A stretch of DNA of 64,000 nucleotides from Globisporangium splendens (taxonomy: Eukaryota; Oomycota; Peronosporomycetes; Pythiales; Pythiaceae), in assembly GCA_006386115.1 (NCBI GenBank), contig VFIW01000049.1, forward strand, positions 1 to 64,000, in the 5' to 3' direction. Within the stretch, counting starts at the first letter, position 1; every line of letters begins with the position of its first letter. This document shows positions 38,801 to 49,062 of this stretch, piece by piece. The notes beneath the pieces were generated by a model, which did not search any database, was not told the origin of the DNA, and saw only the letters and a program-made list of their open reading frames with translations. The translations under genes were made by a program, and so were the position numbers.

Positions 38801-41800
38801 TCGTAGGCGCCACGCTTCAGGAGCTCATCGATTTCTTTCGATTCTTCCGCCTTCGATGACTTCTTCTTGCCTTCCTTCTGGTCTTCGTTCTCACGACGCA
38901 TGTGCGTCAGCACGGCTTTGTCCAAGCCGAGTTTCAGCGACGCCTTGTGGAACATGTGCATTTCATACGTCTTTCTCGTAATCAACCGGTAGATTTTCAC
39001 CGAATGGGTCTGCCCGATACGATGGGCTCGCGCTTGCGCTTGCAAATCGTTCTGAGGGTTCCAATCGCTATCAAAGATGATAACCGTGTCTGCTGCCGTC
39101 AGGTTCAACCCCAAGCCACCAGCTTTCGTGGATAGCAACATCACAAAACGGTTGTATTCGGACTTCACAAAGCGGTTAACAGCAGCTTGACGGTCGTTGC
39201 CTCGAATGTTGCCATCCAATCGTTCGTGCAAATACCCCATGTATCGCAAGTAATCTTCAATAATGTCCAAAACACGCACCATTTGACTGAAAATTAGCAC
39301 CTTGTGTCCCCCTTCCTTCAGACGTGGGAGCAGTTTGTCGATCAGCACCATTTTACCACAGCATTTCACCATCATTTCGTGCCGCTGGGCGTCCGACACA
39401 AGTCCCTCGCTCAAAATATCTTCAACACCATTGTTCAGGTATGGGTGGTTGCAGCATTTCCGAAGCTCCATCATCACATTCATCAGGTTTGGCACATTGT
39501 TCGGGTTTCCGCCACGGTTCAAGAACGCCGTGTTTCTCTCGTAAATCGCACGATACCATTGCTTTTGCACCGGTGTGAGTTCGACTTCGATGATCGTTTC
39601 CTCTTTCGGAGGCAACGATTTCTCAACATCTTCTTTCACGCGTCGCAGCAGGTACGGCTTGAGCATTTTGTGCAGATCGGCGACTTGTTGCGCTTCATGC
39701 AGGTCCCCGAACTTCTCCAGAAAATCTTGCACGCTCGGAAACGACTTGCCGTCCAAGAAGTTCAGCAATGCCCATAATTCCTCGGTCTTGTTCTGCAACG
39801 GCGTACCTGTGAGCAGTACGCAGTGGTCCCGATGTAATGAGCGCATCTGTTCCACCAACCGTGACGCCTGGTTTTTGAGACGATGCGCTTCGTCCACGAT
39901 GAGACAGCGCCACTTGATCTTGGTCAAGATGCTGATATCCTTGATCGCGACTTCGTACGTTGTCACCAGAATGTTGAACCGGTACGGTTTCGTCTTATCT
40001 GGTTTGTTCTGACTGTCTGGGTAGTAGAATTCGTAGTCGCGAATAAGCTCGCGGGAGTCCGAGTTCCCATGGTACACGATGCAATTCATCGTCGTCCACG
40101 TCTCGCACTCATTTTGCCATTGCGCGATGAGCGAGAGTGGCGCGACGACGAGGAACGGACCACGCGACATTATGTTCTCACTGAAGCGCAAACGATCGAG
40201 GAACGCGAGCGTCTGAATGGTCTTGCCCAGCCCCATTTCATCGGCGAGAATGCTAGGCCGTTCATTGTACCAGTTCCAAATAAGCCAGTTGAGTCCTTCC
40301 AGTTGGTACGCGCGCAGTGAGAGCGTCCGATCTTCGCCAAACAGTGGTGATTCCTCCAGCTTTCGATACTCACGAAGTGTTGGGCGCGGCAGAGGTTCCC
40401 ATTCCTCTTCTGGAGGCACTTCAAGGAATTTCTTGTATCTCTGAATCGCGATATCGTCCTTCAAGTCGCACGCGCGCTCCCACGTGGCGTCTGTGTACGG
40501 AAGAATGCGCCACTTCACGAGGTACCTCACGCCGTCGTCCAGGGGAGCGTCGGGAATCGACGGGTCAGGGGGCATCGGCACTTCCTTGCGGTCTGCAAGC
40601 ACACGGTGGATTTCCAAATATTCGGAGTTGAAATATCCCATTTCGTTGTCTTCATCGCCGCCTTCCAGAAACGGTTTCTGCTGCTGCCGGTGATGGGAAT
40701 GGTACTGCTCTTTCTCATGGAACCGCTTGATGCGCTGTTTGTTGTTGGGATCGATCTCAAGCAGCACTTCAAGCGATTCCCACGAACAATGAAGGTACGA
40801 GAACCCTTTCCATTTGATGTAATACTCGGTGATGATGGTCGTGACGGTTCTCGGCGCGAAAATACTCGCGGCCGCGGAATCTGGAGGCGGACCCGTCGCT
40901 GCCTCGACAACCTCCCGTTTGCGCACCCCCATGATCCGCTCAATGACCATCGACGTCGGCGTATACTGCTCCTGGATCTCCTGTTTCTTTCTCTTTCGCA
41001 CGAGATCCACCTGGAACTCCGCTTCGTCTGATTCACTGTCAAATAAACCATTCGCGCCGTCGTCATCGTCATCATCATCGCGTCGTCGCTTTTTCCCACG
41101 ATGCTTGTGCTTCGTCTTCTGACCATCGTCGTCGTCTGTACCAGAACTCAAGTCTTCGTCCGAGTTTGGCACATGGTACGACTTCTTTTTCTTGTTCGAC
41201 TCGCGACGACTTCGTCGTCGGTCGCTCTCACCGGCATTCGCATCGTCGCCTTCTCCTTTGCTACTGCTGTGTTTGTGTTTCTTTTTCTTTTCTATTTCCT
41301 TCGTTCCTGACGAAGATTTCTTCTTACTGCTGCTGCTGTTGGATTTGGATTTTCGCGGCAAGTGGCACGCGTCGCACTCGGTAGCTTCCCGCTCGGTATT
41401 CTCGTGCGCGCAGTGCTTGCACGTCCACTTGCGCTTGGTTTTCGGTTTTGCTGACGACGGCACCGCATCACCACTTGCTGTCGACGAACTGCTGGCCTTC
41501 GCGCTGCCGTTAGTACTGCTGCTCTTCTTCGCCTTCTCTCCATTCAAAACCTTTGAGCCCATTTGCTCTGCGAGTTTCCGCTTGCGCTCTTTCTTTGCCA
41601 AGCGGTTCGCGAGCTTCGTGTTCAGTGCCTTCATCTTCGAGTAATCGTCCGAGGGCGACTCGCATAACGGACAGATGTAGCTGTCGATCGCTTCGAGCTC
41701 GTCCTGCGTGAGGATCAAGCCACAGCACGACGGGTGCACCCAGCTATTGCATCCGCCCGTGCCGCGGATGCACTCGATCATGATGCCTGCTTTTCATACA

Positions 41801-41986
41801 CATACACGCACACACACAGAAGGGTATGTCAGTCGCTTTCACATCGCAAGGGCGGGAAGGAGCGTCATCCCAGGGAGCTCCACAGAGAGAGAGAGAGACA
41901 CACACACACACAAAGGGAAGCGCGTACGCACCACTGTCCACCTGCTGACAGACGCAGTACTGCGTGTTGGCGTCGTCGTCCGCCAT
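35848..41986 (-). CDS. CHD-family chromatin remodelling ATPase with PHD and RanBP2-type zinc fingers
   Basis: Two exons, 41986-41932 and 41789-35848, joined in phase 1 across a 142-nt intron rich in CA/GA repeats; 1998 residues. The intron splits the PHD finger (YCVCQQVDSG | AGIMIEC...WVHPSCC...ICPLC, residues 10-62). Next come a RanBP2-type finger (W-x-C-x2-C...C-x2-C, 140-160), a long Ser/Lys/Asp-rich linker, chromodomain 1 (about 298-375, YYIKWKGFSYLHCSWE) and chromodomain 2 (405-475, YLVKWRILPYTDATWE). The SNF2 ATPase follows with Walker A DEMGLGKT near 535 and DEAH near 651, then helicase C (LSTKAGGLGLNL, QARAHRIGQ, to about 970). The long C-terminal half has acidic and SANT/SLIDE-like stretches. 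It moves nucleosomes in the nucleus. The subfamily (CHD1, Mi-2 or CHD7-like) is not clear. Confidence 0.93.
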
Positions 41987-42405
41987 GGTCGTCGTCGTCG
42001 GGGGGGAGGAGAGGGCGCGCCGCTTCTTCTTCGCTCTCTGGCGCGCGATTTGACTGAGCCACTTCCGCTCGCTCACTCACTCGCCCGGCCCCTCCACTGC
42101 ACTGCCGCCTTCCATTGAGTTTCGCCTACATAAAAAAACAGACCGTAACCCACCGCCACCCCATCATACACACAAACAACACACACTCATATGGCACAGA
42201 GTGTGCTGTTGGAGGAGCGTAACCGCACGAACGTAACCCGCGTACCCCTCGCATTTTCCCACCCACCCCTTCTCTTTTTCTCAAAAGACTGGTACAGCGT
42301 ACCCCTCCTATTCGACGGAAAGATTGCGACACATTTTCAAGATCGAAGCGGTACAGTGTACCAGGTGCGAGGTTGCTCTTGTAAAGGGAGATCCTGACCT
42401 CAATC
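41987..42405. promoter_or_regulatory. Shared upstream region of CHD and ankyrin-like genes
   Basis: 419 bp separate the two divergent start codons, so both promoters must lie here or overlap the genes. No core element could be assigned by eye. Confidence 0.4.
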
Positions 42406-44019
42406 ATGGTGTCGATGAAGATGATGGCGCCGATGCGCTGCGTCGACGTCGTGTGCCGCGCGCGGCAGGAGATCGCGCCGCTCCGACACGTCGTCCAGCT
42501 GATCGATGACTACGTCGACTGTTCCGCGCAGTGGACGGTCATGAAAGCTGCGCGCTTCGGGTTCATCCACTTGCTCACGCGTCTGGCGGCGAAGGAAGTC
42601 AATGGAGGCGAGTCGTATCTCCAGGAAGAGGTCAACATCGACGAAGCCATGGGGAAAGCGGCGAAGTATGGTCATCTCCACGCAATCAAGTGGCTGCACG
42701 ACTACCGACCACACGAGAAGATCTCGGTATTTGTGATGATCACCGCCGCCGAGTTCGGGCAGTTGGAGATCGTTCAGTGGCTGCATGCAAATCGCGAAGA
42801 AGGGTGCACGACCGTAGCGATGGATCGAGCAGCGACAAACGGGCATTTGCACGTAGTTCAGTGGCTGCATAGAAATCGGCATGAAGGGTGCACGCTTGAT
42901 GCGATGACAGGAGCTGCGGAACACGGACACTTGCATGTGGTCATTTGGCTCCATGAGAACCGCAACGAGGGCTGCGCTGTGCATGCAATGGATCGGGCAG
43001 CTGCAAACGGACACCTGGAGGTCGTGCAGTGGCTTCACCATAATCGAGCGGAAGGGTGCTCTAGACGAGCGTTGGATCTAGCAGCTAAAAGCGGTCACCT
43101 TCATGTTGTGGAGTGGCTGCACGCGAATCGAACTGAAGGGTGCACTCTCGCAGCAATGAATGGAGCAGCTGCCAATGGTCATCTTGACATCGTCAAGTGG
43201 CTTCACCGTCACAGAACCGAAGGATGTTCCAGCGCCGGAGTTGTTAGCGCTGCCGGGAATGGCCATCTGGAGGTCCTTTCGTGGCTCCATCAGCATTATG
43301 GCGCTGCTTTCAGGGACGCACAGACTCACACCATGAACGAAGCAGCAGCTCGTGGTCAGCTGGAAATCGTCCAGTGGCTGCATGAAAATAGGCAAGAAGG
43401 GTGCACACCAGCCGCTATGGACGGAGCAGCCGCGCGGGGTCATCTTTCTGTTGTGAAATGGCTCCATGAGAATCGAAGAGAGGGATGCACAGTGAAAGCG
43501 ATGGATCTAGCAGCATGCAATGGACACGTCGAGGTTGTGCGGTGGCTCCACGAGAATACTAATCAAGGTTGCACGACGGATGCCATGGATCTCGCAGCGA
43601 AAGGTGGGTACCTTGATGTGATCACGTTTCTTCATGAGCATCGAGCCGAAGGCGCGACACGACGCGCGATGGATCACGCCGCGGAGAATGGCCACCTGGG
43701 TGTCATCCGATGGCTGCATGACCATCGCACAGAAGGTTGCTCCACAGACGCTATGGACGCTGCATCGCGGAATGGCAACGTGTGCTTACTTGAATTTCTG
43801 CATATGAATCGTACCGAGGGATGCACGACTCGAGCCATGACGCGAGCTGCGTACACGGGGCAGCTGGCGAGCGTGAAGTGGCTCTTATCACATCGCCCGG
43901 ACCAGTTCGACTACACTGCTATCCTAGAGGACGCTCTTGATGCTGCCGCACGCGGACGAGCGGACCAAGTGCAAACGTGGCTGCGGAGGTATCTCGCAGC
44001 ACGACAAGGAAGTGTGTAA
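42406..44019 (+). CDS. Ankyrin-like repeat protein with 28-residue WLH repeats
   Basis: 537 residues from ATG 42406, single exon. After a ~95-residue N-terminal part come 15-16 tandem units of consensus GHLxVVxWLHxNRxEGCTxxAMDxAAxN. Most are exactly 28 residues (84 bp), one has 31. Canonical ankyrin repeats are 33 residues. The helix motif GHLEVVxWL matches ankyrin, while the loop is shortened and carries a constant EGC. Such repeats are expanded in oomycetes and also occur in giant viruses. They serve as protein-binding scaffolds; the partner is unknown. No F-box or membrane segment was seen. The gene is divergent from the CHD gene. Confidence 0.88.
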   Translation: MVSMKMMAPMRCVDVVCRARQEIAPLRHVVQLIDDYVDCSAQWTVMKAARFGFIHLLTRLAAKEVNGGESYLQEEVNIDEAMGKAAKYGHLHAIKWLHDYRPHEKISVFVMITAAEFGQLEIVQWLHANREEGCTTVAMDRAATNGHLHVVQWLHRNRHEGCTLDAMTGAAEHGHLHVVIWLHENRNEGCAVHAMDRAAANGHLEVVQWLHHNRAEGCSRRALDLAAKSGHLHVVEWLHANRTEGCTLAAMNGAAANGHLDIVKWLHRHRTEGCSSAGVVSAAGNGHLEVLSWLHQHYGAAFRDAQTHTMNEAAARGQLEIVQWLHENRQEGCTPAAMDGAAARGHLSVVKWLHENRREGCTVKAMDLAACNGHVEVVRWLHENTNQGCTTDAMDLAAKGGYLDVITFLHEHRAEGATRRAMDHAAENGHLGVIRWLHDHRTEGCSTDAMDAASRNGNVCLLEFLHMNRTEGCTTRAMTRAAYTGQLASVKWLLSHRPDQFDYTAILEDALDAAARGRADQVQTWLRRYLAARQGSV

Positions 44020-44112
44020 ATGCGTTTTTCATGGTACATTGATCAAACCTGACGTGCGATTCTTGGTTGTTTGCGAGTAATTATATTATTTAGCTGAACG
44101 GGATGTACTTTG

Positions 44113-44955
44113 TTAGAATTCAAACACGACAGTGTTTTTGGACATTCGTGTCGGTGGTGCCAGGGGCTCGTCACGGTTCACGGAGCATCCTGTTGATATG
44201 GACGGTGCGTGCGATCTAGTGGTGTCATTGGGGTTGCCGATGCCGGTTGGGTTCGTTGCGGACGACGCATCCAATTGCGCAGGCGTGATCATCTCCATGT
44301 ACTCTTGAGTTACCGACTGCGTGGACTGACGGTCCAGTGTGCGCGGTGGTTGCTTTTTTGCTTCCGGGAAGAGATTGTCCATATTGTACGAGACGCTGCT
44401 GTTCGCCTGGTAGGACTCGCCGCCATACTGCTTGTCTGCTTTATCACCTCCACTGGCGTTGTCGAGCGCGGCGGCCAGGCGCTCGAGCTCGTCGTCGTCT
44501 TCCTCACTCTCCAGCACGCCGCTGATCTCGATTTCGAAACGCACCATATCGCAGATACAGAACACGATCGCGACGGTCAGTCCTGGTCCGGACTTGAAAA
44601 CCATGTCTTTGTCGTTGATCAGGAACGCGGCCGAGTAAATCCACGTGATAATCTTCGCGTACCGCACATTGCGCTCAAAGTTCTGCGGCGCGGGACCGAA
44701 CCGCGGAGACAGTCGGCATCCGTAGACGATCAGCATGCTCAGCGCCCCGGGCATCCACGACATGGTGTAGAGCGTCTGCAGCTCCTGCTCGTCGCGCCGA
44801 GACTCGTCGGGGCACTCGAAGAACGAGATCCCGAGCGACATGGACAGGTACAGTTCGAGGCCGCACGAGATGAACTCCTTGAGCGAGAGCGCCTCGAAGG
44901 TCTCCTTGCTCAGCACCGTGTTGAGCGTCACGCCGTGCTCCAGTAGGTGTGCCAT
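44113..44955 (-). CDS. Multi-pass membrane protein of unknown function
   Basis: 280 residues from ATG 44955 (MAHLLEHGVTLNT). The frame remains open upstream to about 45042 without another ATG, and CACACAG at 45037-45043 could be a splice acceptor, so a 5' exon may be missing from this model. Hydrophobic segments are seen at the LELYLSMSLGISFF, LSMLIVYGC, IITWIYSAAFLI and LTVAIVFCICDMV stretches, suggesting three to four spans. The C-terminal ~120 residues are acidic, then Ser/Thr-rich and polar, probably cytosolic. No family was recognised. A second small membrane protein gene lies 496 bp away, divergent. Confidence 0.65.
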   Translation of the reverse strand: MAHLLEHGVTLNTVLSKETFEALSLKEFISCGLELYLSMSLGISFFECPDESRRDEQELQTLYTMSWMPGALSMLIVYGCRLSPRFGPAPQNFERNVRYAKIITWIYSAAFLINDKDMVFKSGPGLTVAIVFCICDMVRFEIEISGVLESEEDDDELERLAAALDNASGGDKADKQYGGESYQANSSVSYNMDNLFPEAKKQPPRTLDRQSTQSVTQEYMEMITPAQLDASSATNPTGIGNPNDTTRSHAPSISTGCSVNRDEPLAPPTRMSKNTVVFEF

Positions 44956-45451
44956 TTCGCTTATACAATACTGGAACAGCGAGCGCCCTTTAGATGGGGC
45001 AGCAGAGGATTCGTCTCGCGACCGATTACTTTCTGTGTGCAAAGAGACAGTAGGAGTTAGGACGATCGACGTCGTACTTTAGCGGAAAGGCGGCACCAGT
45101 TGAGATTTGTTTTGCATTTGCTTTGGCACGGTCGTGGGTGCAATCCATCGCCCCGCCATAATTATTCGAAGAGTAGGAGCGCAGGTCGGCGCCATGTTTA
45201 TCGCCCAACTATCACAGGCATCCAGTGATTCACTGGCAGCGAACGTGCATTCATGCCCACAAGTGCGCAACTATCCGTGCCAGCAGATGGCGCCACCGTA
45301 CTTAGTCGGGATGTCTCTTTCAACCCGCTCTCTCAAACTGAACCGTGTGGGCAGTTGTGTGCACAATAAAATCCTGCCGTGCCCCCACAACTGCACCAGC
45401 TCGTGAACACTCGCGCGTCCACCCCTTCTTCGGCTAGAACAGACACCAAGC

Positions 45452-46111
45452 ATGGGCAACCGCCGCCGGTTCTCGCAGATGCTCACGGTCTCGGACGGCT
45501 ACTGGGGCTTCGTGAACAAGCTGCGCTTCTACCGCTGGGCGTACGCGGCCATGACGCTCTTCGCCATGTTCGCCGTCGTCGTCGCGTTCTTCGATATCGG
45601 GGCGGGCACCAGTTACGCGCCAAACTTCCTTAAAGACAAGCCGAACCTGACGACGACCCAGCTGGACGAGAACGAACGCCTGCTGCAGTGGCTCTACTAC
45701 TTTGTGCCGACGCCGCTGGCGCTCGCGTGGTTCCTCGTGTACTTTGGCAAGTTCTTCTTTTGCTGGAAGATCAAACGGCTGCGCAAAGCCCGCAACTACC
45801 ACTACAATCTGCTGCTGGCGTCCATCGTGTCGGCGATCCTCTACGCGGTGTTTATCGCCGATGTGCTGAAAATGGGTCTGAATGACGGCCCGAAACTGCG
45901 TAGTGCACTCGTCACCGCGATGTGCGAGTTCGGACTGATCTTCATCGAAGTGTTTGATGAACGTGAGACGCGCAAGAAGCGCCACCACCTGAAGCGTTTG
46001 CTCAAGGAGCGGCAGGCGAACGGCAGTGTCCAGACCACCGCAGAAGTAGTGCACTCCCCTGGCGACCTCGAGCTGCAACGCACTGCCCGAGTGCCTGGAG
46101 GCATGCTCTAA
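45452..46111 (+). CDS. Four-span membrane protein of unknown function
   Basis: 219 residues from ATG 45452. About four hydrophobic segments: WAYAAMTLFAMFAVVVAFF (30-48), LLQWLYYFVPTPLALAWFLVYFG (75-98), LLLASIVSAILYAVFIADVL (121-140) and LVTAMCEFGLIFIEVF (152-168). A Lys/Arg/His-rich tail (RETRKKRHHLKRLLKERQ) follows. The size and layout are those of small tetraspan proteins, but no signature of claudin, tetraspanin or MARVEL families was identified. Function unknown. Confidence 0.7.
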   Translation: MGNRRRFSQMLTVSDGYWGFVNKLRFYRWAYAAMTLFAMFAVVVAFFDIGAGTSYAPNFLKDKPNLTTTQLDENERLLQWLYYFVPTPLALAWFLVYFGKFFFCWKIKRLRKARNYHYNLLLASIVSAILYAVFIADVLKMGLNDGPKLRSALVTAMCEFGLIFIEVFDERETRKKRHHLKRLLKERQANGSVQTTAEVVHSPGDLELQRTARVPGGML

Positions 46112-46756
46112 AATTCGTACGTGGAGAAGTTCAAAAACACAGTCGATGTCCATGAGTCGTACAAAACACAAGTTATTTATTTGGATCCCCGTCATCTTCT
46201 CTCGCTTGTTACTGCGCGAAGATGCGATTGTGGCTCGATGGAGCACAATTAGATCGTGATGCCGAGAAGCATCACCAGACTCTGATGAGCTGGGCTGGTT
46301 CATACCCACAAAGTGTGTGTCCCACATGCACCCACAACTTCAGCCGAAGAAGACTCGGTTTCCCCCCCAAGTAGGCGCGCGTTTATGTCTTCCATGCATT
46401 TTAGGATACAATGGATTTGAACGACAATTGAGTAAAACAAGATTTTCAAAACACACAACTATTCATATACATTCATTTGTAAAGGTATCCAATTAAGCGG
46501 GGTTGTTTCGAACCTGGATTTTTCTATGACGCACAGTGGAGGGATGCGTTTGACTGTAATTTTTCCGCGTTTATCTTGGAGTTTGTGCACCGCAGCGACA
46601 GGCGGGACAAGACACAGCACCAATCAGTCAAGAAAAAGAAGCGTTCGCAATTGGGTTCATTGCATTTCTCACCACCACGAGATTCACTCGAGTTGTCTTG
46701 CATTCACACACGCTCTTCCACATCAGTAATTCCCCAGCAGCAGTTAGATCAACCAA
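46112..46756. other. Intergenic interval upstream of the RGLG-like gene
   Basis: Nothing gene-like was recognised; it presumably includes the 3' end of the membrane protein gene and the promoter of the E3 ligase gene. Confidence 0.4.
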
Positions 46757-48597
46757 ATGGGAAACTCGTCCAGTAGCAGCTCAAAGCACCGCCGCCACAG
46801 CTCAGTGTCGCAGCGACAGCGAGCGGCCACGATGACGACGCAGTCCGGACCGCGGCCGGTCGGACGCGGCAGCACGCATGCGGAGATGATCCCCGACCAG
46901 TTCGCGTCCATCGAGCAAGTGACCTCCGGTGCGTTTGCGCGCTTTATGCGTGTAGAGTGTTGTTGAAGCGCTTTTATTAATTTGTTCTTCTGTATGATGT
47001 GATAGCTCTCCGAAGGAATGGGCTCGAGAGCTGCAACCTCATCGTCGGCATTGACTGTACGTTCGTCTGTGCTCTTTGTAATCGTTAAGTGCATGGCTAA
47101 CCTACTGCCATGTGTACGATGCAGTCACCAAGTCGAACGAGTGGAGTGGCAAGCGCACGTTCGGCGGCCGCAGTCTGCACAGCACGGACGACCCGTACGT
47201 ATTGAACCCGTACGAGAACGTGATCGAGACGATTGGCAAGACGCTCCGAGATTTTGGTACGTCCATGAAAAAGAAATGAAAAGAAAACTGAGGGCTGCGG
47301 CATCTCACTCACCATTTGCTATGCACGCAACGCACAGACGAAGACAATGTGATTCCAGTGTTCGGCTTTGGCGACGAGATGACTGGCGACCATTCAGTGT
47401 TCACGTTGTCGCCAGACCAAATGGCAAAGCCTGGCTTCGCGCTGGAAGAGATCCGCAAGCGGTACCGCGATGTTGTACCGAACGTCGTCATGGCGGGTCC
47501 GACGTCATTTGCGCCGATCATCAACGAGGCCGTCTCGATCGTGAACCGGACAGGAGGGTACCACATCCTTGTGATTATCGCCGACGGCCAAGTGACGCGC
47601 TCCGTGGACATCCCCGCCCACGCAGTGAGCAAGAACGAAAAAGAAACGATTGATGCCATCACATACGCGAGGTGTGCAAACTATATAGCAGTGCCTGGCT
47701 ACTCTCGATCACGCTTCTGACGAATGCGTTTTGTTTTGGTTTGTTTTTGTTTATGATAGCAACTTTCCCCTGAGCATCATCATGGTCGGAGTCGGCGATG
47801 GTCCATGGGACTCGATGATTTATTTTGATAACTATTTAACGCACCGCAAATTCGACAATTTCCAGTTTGTCGAATTCCATGTGAGTGCTTTCAGCATTTT
47901 GATTTTGCTGCAGCAGGTATCAGACTCATGCATGGATACCCTCAATGTTTTCCTGAATGTACAGAAAATCACCTCGCAGTATGGCTCAGCACAGCAGCGC
48001 GAGACCCAGTTCGCGCTGCATGCGCTCATGGAGGTCCCTGTTCAGTACCAGATCATCAAGCAGCTTGGGTATCTCTCGCGAGACAATTTCTCGCGAGGCG
48101 CGTACATGTACGCCCAAGATATGCCAAGCGTCGTGGTGTACCCGTGCCCATTACCAATGCAGCCCACCTATGCCACTCAGTACGGCGTGTACCAGCCCGT
48201 GACAAACCACGACTTGTTCGCCGCTGCGACCACTGTCGACACGCAACCACCGCCGTCGTACCAGACTGCGGCCGCGTCCGCACCTTCTGCTCCGTCGGGA
48301 CCGGATGAGGGATATGGCAGCGACGCATCAGTTCATGCCTTCGAGAGCGCGGTCCCAGCGGCAGCAGCAGTAGTCCCGCCAGCAGCACAACGACCGTCTC
48401 TTCAGCATCGTGCTTCCGCTGCCGAATTGGAGCTCAACCGGTTGCAGGAAGAGCTCCTCTGCGCGATTTGCGAGGACCGACGCAAAGATACAGTTTTCCA
48501 GTGCGGCCACGAGACGTGCAAATCGTGTGCCGACACGCTGACACATTGCCCGATCTGTCGGGCTCAGATCCAAGTGCGCATCAAGCGGTTCGCCTAA
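46757..48597 (+). CDS. RGLG-type E3 ubiquitin ligase: copine/vWA domain plus RING finger
   Basis: Six exons: 46757-46928, 47006-47056, 47125-47256, 47338-47671, 47760-47880, 47965-48597; 480 residues, all junctions in phase, introns 68-88 nt. The start MGNSSSSS fits N-myristoylation (Gly2, Ser6), which would place the protein at membranes. The copine-like vWA domain spans about 75-300: [49 protein letters not shown] and [16 protein letters not shown] Pro/Ala/Tyr-rich linker follows. A C3HC4 RING finger sits near 435-470 ([20 protein letters not shown]...CPIC). The same plan is found in plant RGLG1/2, which make Lys63-linked ubiquitin chains in hormone and stress signalling. The substrate here is unknown. 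Confidence 0.88.
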
Positions 48598-49062
48598 GAA
48601 GGATCGAGAACATCGGCTGGAAGCTACAAAGCGGCGACGTACCATGACTTGCAATGAGGACCAAGAAAGCGAGAACGCAATGAGGCAAGGTGTCGTCATG
48701 GGTTAATGACACACGATATAAGCCATATTTTGCCATGGTGATTTCTCTCAGCGAAGGATGCTTTTGTGTCAGAGCAAGTGCGACGCGCTGAGTTCACCGT
48801 CAACTACAATTGAACACGGTCATCGTCAAGTCGCTTTGCAAAGAAGGCAAAGTGCAAAACAAAAAAGAAATGTGAACAAGAGTGCTGCTTGTGTGTATGT
48901 GGGAAAGCATCAATCAATGAAATTCTATTATTTGTTTCTTCTTCTTTCGCTTATTTTCTTTCTTTCTTCACCAACTTGGGAGTGCTTGGTGCGCATTTTC
49001 CGGCACCAACGTAGTCCAGAACTGACCAGACAGGGTGGTATTTACTTCACATGGTGGTGACC
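48598..49062. other. Convergent intergenic interval
   Basis: Lies between two gene 3' ends; T-rich near 48925-48970; no gene was seen. Confidence 0.4.
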
